DNA of 64,000 nt from Limihaloglobus sulfuriphilus (GTDB lineage: Bacteria; Planctomycetota; Phycisphaerae; Sedimentisphaerales; Sedimentisphaeraceae), in contig NZ_CP019646.1 in NCBI RefSeq assembly GCF_001999965.1, forward strand, positions 2,046,001 through 2,110,000. The letters run 5' to 3'. The position numbers and the translations under genes are program-made. Under the pieces are notes generated by a model that did not search any database, had not been told where the DNA came from, and worked only from the letters and a program-made list of their open reading frames with translations. Positions 60,601 to 64,000 of this stretch are shown one piece after another (the first letter of the stretch is position 1; each line of letters begins with the position of its first letter).

Positions 60601-61644
60601 ATGGCACAAACGCCCCGTGAAATAGTAAAAAACGCACTTACATTTAACTACCCTGAGCGTCTGCCCAGGCATCTGTGGTATCTGCCCTGGGCAGAAAAGC
60701 ACCATCCTCAGGCACTGGCAGAGGTTAAGGAGAAATACCCCGATGACTTTGTGTATCCCCCAAACATATATAATGACTCGCCCGTGTCCAAGGGAGACCC
60801 CTTCAAGGTAGGGACATATATCGACGAATGGGGCTGCAAATTCGAGAACATCCATGAGGGCATCATAGGCGAGGTCAAGGAGCCGGTCGTTACAGACATC
60901 AACGATCTCTCCACGATGCACGTTCCATGGGACATAATGCCCGATGATTTGCACAAGGCCAGAGACGAGGTAAACAGATTCTGCGCCGAGACGGACAAGT
61001 TCGTATTCGCCGCGGCGTGTCCCCGGCCATGGGAGCGTATGCAGTTCCTTCGCGGCACGGTTGATGCTATGATGGATATAATGAGCTCGCCGGAGCAGTC
61101 AAAGAAGCTGCTGGAGAAGATGCACGATTTTGACATGAAACTGCTGGAGTTCTGGGCGGGAACGGACGTTGACGCGCTGACATTCATGGACGACTGGGGC
61201 TCGCAGAATTCTCTGCTGATTCCGCCTCCGCTGTGGGCCGAGATGTTCAAGCCGCTCTACAAGGATTACTGCGACCTGGCAAAGGCAAACAACAAGTTTA
61301 TCTTTATGCACAGTGACGGACATATAACCGCGATATATCCACACCTGATCGAGATCGGCGTTAGTGCGGTCAACTCACAGCTGTTCTGCATGGATATGGA
61401 TGAGCTGGCGAAGATCGCAAAGGGCAAGATTACATTCTGGGGCGAGATTGACCGCCAGCATGTATTGCCGGATACAAACGAGGCAAACGTCCGCGCCGCG
61501 GTACGCAAGGTAGCAGACACACTTTATGACCCGGCGGGCGGAATAATCGCCCAGTTTGAGCTTAGCCCCGGTTCATACGGCCCTAACGCCTGCATTATCT
61601 ACGATGAGTGGGACAAAATCCACGCCCAGCGCCGCGGCAGATAG
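60601..61644 (+). CDS. Uroporphyrinogen decarboxylase-family protein
   Basis: This 347-residue TIM-barrel protein belongs to the UroD/MtaA/CmuA superfamily. Visible segments are FDEWGC-like YIDEWGCKFEN, AACPRPWERMQFLRG, FMDDWGSQNSLLIPP, FMHSDGHITAIYPHLIEIG (metal/substrate region) and the closing FELSPGSYGPNA. It is unlikely to be heme HemE, since the N-terminal Arg-rich substrate motif is not typical. Members like this often act as corrinoid methyltransferases or in sugar-linked clusters. Control by the divergent AraC gene supports a catabolic role. Confidence 0.85.
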   Translation: MAQTPREIVKNALTFNYPERLPRHLWYLPWAEKHHPQALAEVKEKYPDDFVYPPNIYNDSPVSKGDPFKVGTYIDEWGCKFENIHEGIIGEVKEPVVTDINDLSTMHVPWDIMPDDLHKARDEVNRFCAETDKFVFAAACPRPWERMQFLRGTVDAMMDIMSSPEQSKKLLEKMHDFDMKLLEFWAGTDVDALTFMDDWGSQNSLLIPPPLWAEMFKPLYKDYCDLAKANNKFIFMHSDGHITAIYPHLIEIGVSAVNSQLFCMDMDELAKIAKGKITFWGEIDRQHVLPDTNEANVRAAVRKVADTLYDPAGGIIAQFELSPGSYGPNACIIYDEWDKIHAQRRGR

Positions 61645-61840
61645 CACATAAGGCCGACACCCTGGCAACCCGTTCATTGCAGTTCGCGCCATATTTCCAG
61701 GCATGAAGGGCTTGCTAACTTAGCCCGCGGCAACCGGTGTCCACATATAAACATAGGGCGATGCCCCATGCTAAGATATTTCGCACCTTTGGTGCTGATG
61801 CAAAATATTCTGTGCTGCTGTCAACAAATATCTTACCGTC
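61645..61840. other. Intergenic region with GGGCGATGCCCC hairpin
   Basis: No gene. It contains the same GGGCGATGCCCC hairpin as before the rhomboid gene (61758-61769) and a GCACCTTTGGTGC hairpin (61787-61799). These look like decayed intergenic repeats. Confidence 0.5.
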
Positions 61841-62434
61841 TCACTGCTGTTTTGAGGTATTAACACCACCGGTCAACATAAACTTTAGAGCTACGTTCAC
61901 ATCCATTTCAAGAGGCTCCAGTCTTGAGCGGGAAACCACTATGGTTATTCCGCCCATCTGATAACTCCACGGAAGCAGAACGGCAACCTTGTCATCCATG
62001 CCCAGCTCGCATGGCAGGCCCTCGAAATCCTCACGGGTGACAAGGCCTATCATTTTTACTTCCTTGTGGAAATTCACCAGGACAACTCTATTGAAATCCT
62101 TTTTCTTGGATGAATCAAGGAAATCCATCAGGCTGCTTATCGCCCCATAGATCGATTTTATAAGAGGCAGCCGCTGCAGAAGCCTCTCACCCCAGCGAAA
62201 GAGCCGCCTGAACAGCCAGAGCCGAAGCAGTGCGCCGGCGGCAAACACTACCCCAACACCCGCAGCGACGCCCATGCCGGGAATGTAGTACTCAGAGGGC
62301 AATACCAGTTTTATCATGCTGCCCAGAACAGATTCAGCCGTCGAGGCCAGCCAGTAAAGGATGTAGGCCGTGACTATTATCGGCAAAACAGCCATCAGCC
62401 CCTGAAAAAATAGTTTGCTGATTTTTCTTATCAT
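61841..62434 (-). CDS. DUF502-family membrane protein
   Basis: This 197-residue protein has two N-terminal transmembrane helices (about 10-32 and 50-75) and a soluble C-terminal domain with LPLIKSIYGAISSLMDFL, VVLVNFHKEVKMIGLVTRE and the closing PLEMDVNVALKFMLTGGV, the DUF502 pattern. Function is unknown; plant relatives (LCV-like) suggest membrane trafficking or stress roles, which need not apply here. It is followed on the same strand, upstream, by tyrS. Confidence 0.9.
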   Translation of the reverse strand: MIRKISKLFFQGLMAVLPIIVTAYILYWLASTAESVLGSMIKLVLPSEYYIPGMGVAAGVGVVFAAGALLRLWLFRRLFRWGERLLQRLPLIKSIYGAISSLMDFLDSSKKKDFNRVVLVNFHKEVKMIGLVTREDFEGLPCELGMDDKVAVLLPWSYQMGGITIVVSRSRLEPLEMDVNVALKFMLTGGVNTSKQQ

Positions 62435-62513
62435 TTCAATTCCTTTTGAATAACTAAGTCCCGAACAACCTTTGGTGATTCTTTATCTTACCTTAGAAAA
62501 TGCCTGTCGAAAT

Positions 62514-63716
62514 TTAGTTTAAGCTGATCTTTGCGTATTTTAGTTTGCCGACTTTCAGTATCATGCCCTCGGCGGGGGTAATCATCTCTGCGGGGTTGGT
62601 TTTCTTTTCGCCGTCGATTGTTACGCCGCCCTGTTTTGCCAGGCGTTTTGCCTCTCCGCCGGAGGCCGCGAATCCGCATTCGGTTATCAGTTTGCTCAGC
62701 ATGATATCCTCGGCGGGGATTTTGACCTCGTCCATATCGCTTGGAAGCTGTTTCTGTGAGAACACCTTGTCGAACTCATCCGCGGCGGCGTCAGCGGCGT
62801 CGGCGCCGTGGTAGGTCTTGATGATCTCCTTTGCCAGGGCGATTTTCGAGTCGCGGGGGTGAGATTTTGCCGGATTGACGAGCTCTTTTATCTTATCCTC
62901 GGGCACATCGGTCAGCAGCGTGAAGTAATTCTCCATCATCTCATCGGATATGCTCATCACCTTGCCGAACATATCGCCGGGCGAATCGGTAACGCCGATG
63001 TAGTTGCCCTTGCTCTTGCTCATCTTCTCCACGCCGTCAAGCCCGACGAGTATCGGCATGGTCATGACAATCTGGGGTTTCTGGCCGTGCTGTTTCTGCA
63101 GGTCGCGGCCGACGAGGTTGTTGAACGTCTGGTCTGTGCCGCCCAGCTCGACATCGGCCTCTATGCAGACCGAATCGTAGCCCTGCATCAGCGGGTAGAG
63201 AAACTCGTGTATGCTGATCGGATCGCCCTTTTTGTACCGCAGGTCAAACGTATCCCGCTCGAGCATCCGCGCGACGGTCATGGAGCTGCACAGCTTGATA
63301 ACCGCCACCAGGTCAAGATTTTTGAGCCACTCACTGTTTGGCCGCACCTCAAGTTTGTCCTCACTGGTGTCGAGAATCCTGCCGGCCTGCTCGAAGTACG
63401 TCTGGGCGTTGGCCTCGATATCCTCGCCCGAGAGCACAGGCCGCGTTGAGTTCTGGCCGGTAGGATCGCCGATACGGGCGGTATAATCGCCGATAATCAG
63501 GATCGCCTTGTGCCCCATATCCTGAAACTGGCGGAGCTTACGCAGAACCACGGTATGGCCCAGGTGAATATCCGGCGCGGTCGGGTCCATGCCCAGCTTA
63601 ACGCGGAGCTGTATGCCGCGTTTGGCGGCTTCTTCGAGCCTCTCGCCAAGTTCATCTTCGCTGTAAACCTCTACAGTGCCGCGTTTAAGCAGCTTCAAAC
63701 TCTCTGCTGTGTCCAT
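62514..63716 (-). CDS. tyrS: Tyrosyl-tRNA synthetase
   Basis: TyrS charges tRNA(Tyr). This 400-residue class I enzyme shows the HIGH motif as HLGH (51-54) after KLGMDPTAPDI, the KMSKS motif (KMSKSKGNYIGV, about 232-243), GGTDQTFNNLVGRD (tyrosine site) and a C-terminal S4 RNA-binding domain (LITECGFAASGGEAKRLAKQ, GVTIDGEKK). This is the longer TyrZ-like form. No T-box or other leader is visible upstream. Confidence 0.97.
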   Translation of the reverse strand: MDTAESLKLLKRGTVEVYSEDELGERLEEAAKRGIQLRVKLGMDPTAPDIHLGHTVVLRKLRQFQDMGHKAILIIGDYTARIGDPTGQNSTRPVLSGEDIEANAQTYFEQAGRILDTSEDKLEVRPNSEWLKNLDLVAVIKLCSSMTVARMLERDTFDLRYKKGDPISIHEFLYPLMQGYDSVCIEADVELGGTDQTFNNLVGRDLQKQHGQKPQIVMTMPILVGLDGVEKMSKSKGNYIGVTDSPGDMFGKVMSISDEMMENYFTLLTDVPEDKIKELVNPAKSHPRDSKIALAKEIIKTYHGADAADAAADEFDKVFSQKQLPSDMDEVKIPAEDIMLSKLITECGFAASGGEAKRLAKQGGVTIDGEKKTNPAEMITPAEGMILKVGKLKYAKISLN

Positions 63717-63863
63717 TGTTAAACCTTCAATAATAAATGAGACGATCCAAAAACAGTAAAATAATAAATCTAAAATATCAGATTTGAAATTTCAGATTCG
63801 CTATTATAAACCCGCCGCCGGGATATGCAAGCAGGGATTGAGATGAAAAAAGCGGGAATACGG

Positions 63864-64000
63864 TTAAACTCGTCTATCCCTGTTATTTATCCTTTTTTGA
63901 ATGGTGCCGGGTTGTATTCTCATATCCAGAACTGCTACAACAATTGCAATCTCATCTGCAATATCGTAATATACAGCAAAAGGGAAATGCTTAGAAAGCG
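63864..64000 (-). CDS. ParE/RelE-like toxin, 3' end (runs off the window)
   Basis: On the minus strand from the window edge a frame reads LSKHFPFAVYYDIADEIAIV, then VAVLDMRIQPGTIQKRI, and stops at TAA (63864-63866). FPFAVYY followed by VVAVLDMRIQP is the C-terminal signature of ParE/RelE-family type II toxins. The 5' end and any antitoxin lie beyond position 64000. Confidence 0.75.
   Translation of the reverse strand, partial: LSKHFPFAVYYDIADEIAIVVAVLDMRIQPGTIQKRINNRDRRV

Noticed and set aside
1-64000. tRNA, rRNA, tmRNA, SRP RNA or riboswitches
   Set aside because: By eye, no cloverleaf with a GGTTCGA-type T-loop, no rRNA core sequence and no recognisable riboswitch core was found in the intergenic spaces; a covariance-model search would be needed to exclude small RNAs.

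Overview
The window looks like part of a chromosome from an anaerobic, Gram-negative-type bacterium, most plausibly a planctomycete of the Phycisphaerae/Sedimentisphaerales kind. Supporting features are an outer-membrane toolkit (LptE-like lipoprotein, TolC-type channel, porin-like protein, BamD-like TPR protein) together with a complete peptidoglycan and division block (murC-murB-ddl-ftsQ). There are also PEP-CTERM exported proteins, a fermentative NAD(P)-linked [FeFe] hydrogenase cluster behind the redox sensor Rex, and Lys-rich histone-like proteins. The taxonomic assignment is inference; no rRNA or tRNA gene was found.

Layout. 0-2.4 kb: an orphan ParA ATPase, small accessory genes, and a decayed MNT-HEPN toxin-antitoxin pair. 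2.4-6.2 kb (minus): two MFS transporters and purC. 6.2-10.7 kb: an unknown membrane/propeller protein, a REP-associated transposase with its hairpins, a rhomboid protease with a TPR tail, and a 93-bp tandem repeat. 10.7-16.3 kb (minus): a complete MacAB-TolC-like tripartite efflux operon. 17.0-18.4 kb: two nucleoid-protein genes, a (KKxxA)n histone-H1-like protein and a 100-residue protein that joins an H1-like tail to a bacterial histone fold. 18.4-19.5 kb: an M42 aminopeptidase. 19.9-26.4 kb: rex followed by a tetrameric Hnd-type hydrogenase (hndB-like, hndC-like, hydA/hndD, hydG, hndA-like). 26.5-30.7 kb (minus): the cell-wall and division operon. 31-40 kb: a NarL-type response regulator facing an envelope operon (reductase, dxr, rseP, BamD-like, lptE, ftsH). 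40-46.8 kb: an L,D-transpeptidase, two PEP-CTERM proteins, ApbE and FtsY.

46.8-51.4 kb is a visibly AT-rich two-gene island. A cyclase/palm-fold protein overlaps by 4 bp a 1267-residue NACHT-type STAND NTPase whose C-terminus carries a PD-(D/E)XK nuclease signature. This is the best candidate for an uncharacterised defence system. Next come a relB antitoxin with a strong promoter/operator and a frameshifted yafQ-like toxin, gatB, and then a CsoR-family operon (54.3-58.6 kb). That operon's promoter spacer is itself a 19-bp palindrome, and it encodes a porin-like protein, two lipoproteins and an FtsX-type ABC exporter. The window closes with an AraC regulator divergent from a UroD-like protein, a DUF502 protein, tyrS, and the 3' end of a ParE-like toxin.

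Recurrent themes. At least three toxin-antitoxin loci are present, of which two are visibly broken. Short palindromic repeats sharing a TGTAGAGA...TCTC frame are scattered through the intergenic spaces. Several other repeats (93-bp and 75-bp tandem arrays, a 7-bp microsatellite at the gatB stop codon, and an insertion-like block between two convergent genes) point to active slippage and rearrangement.
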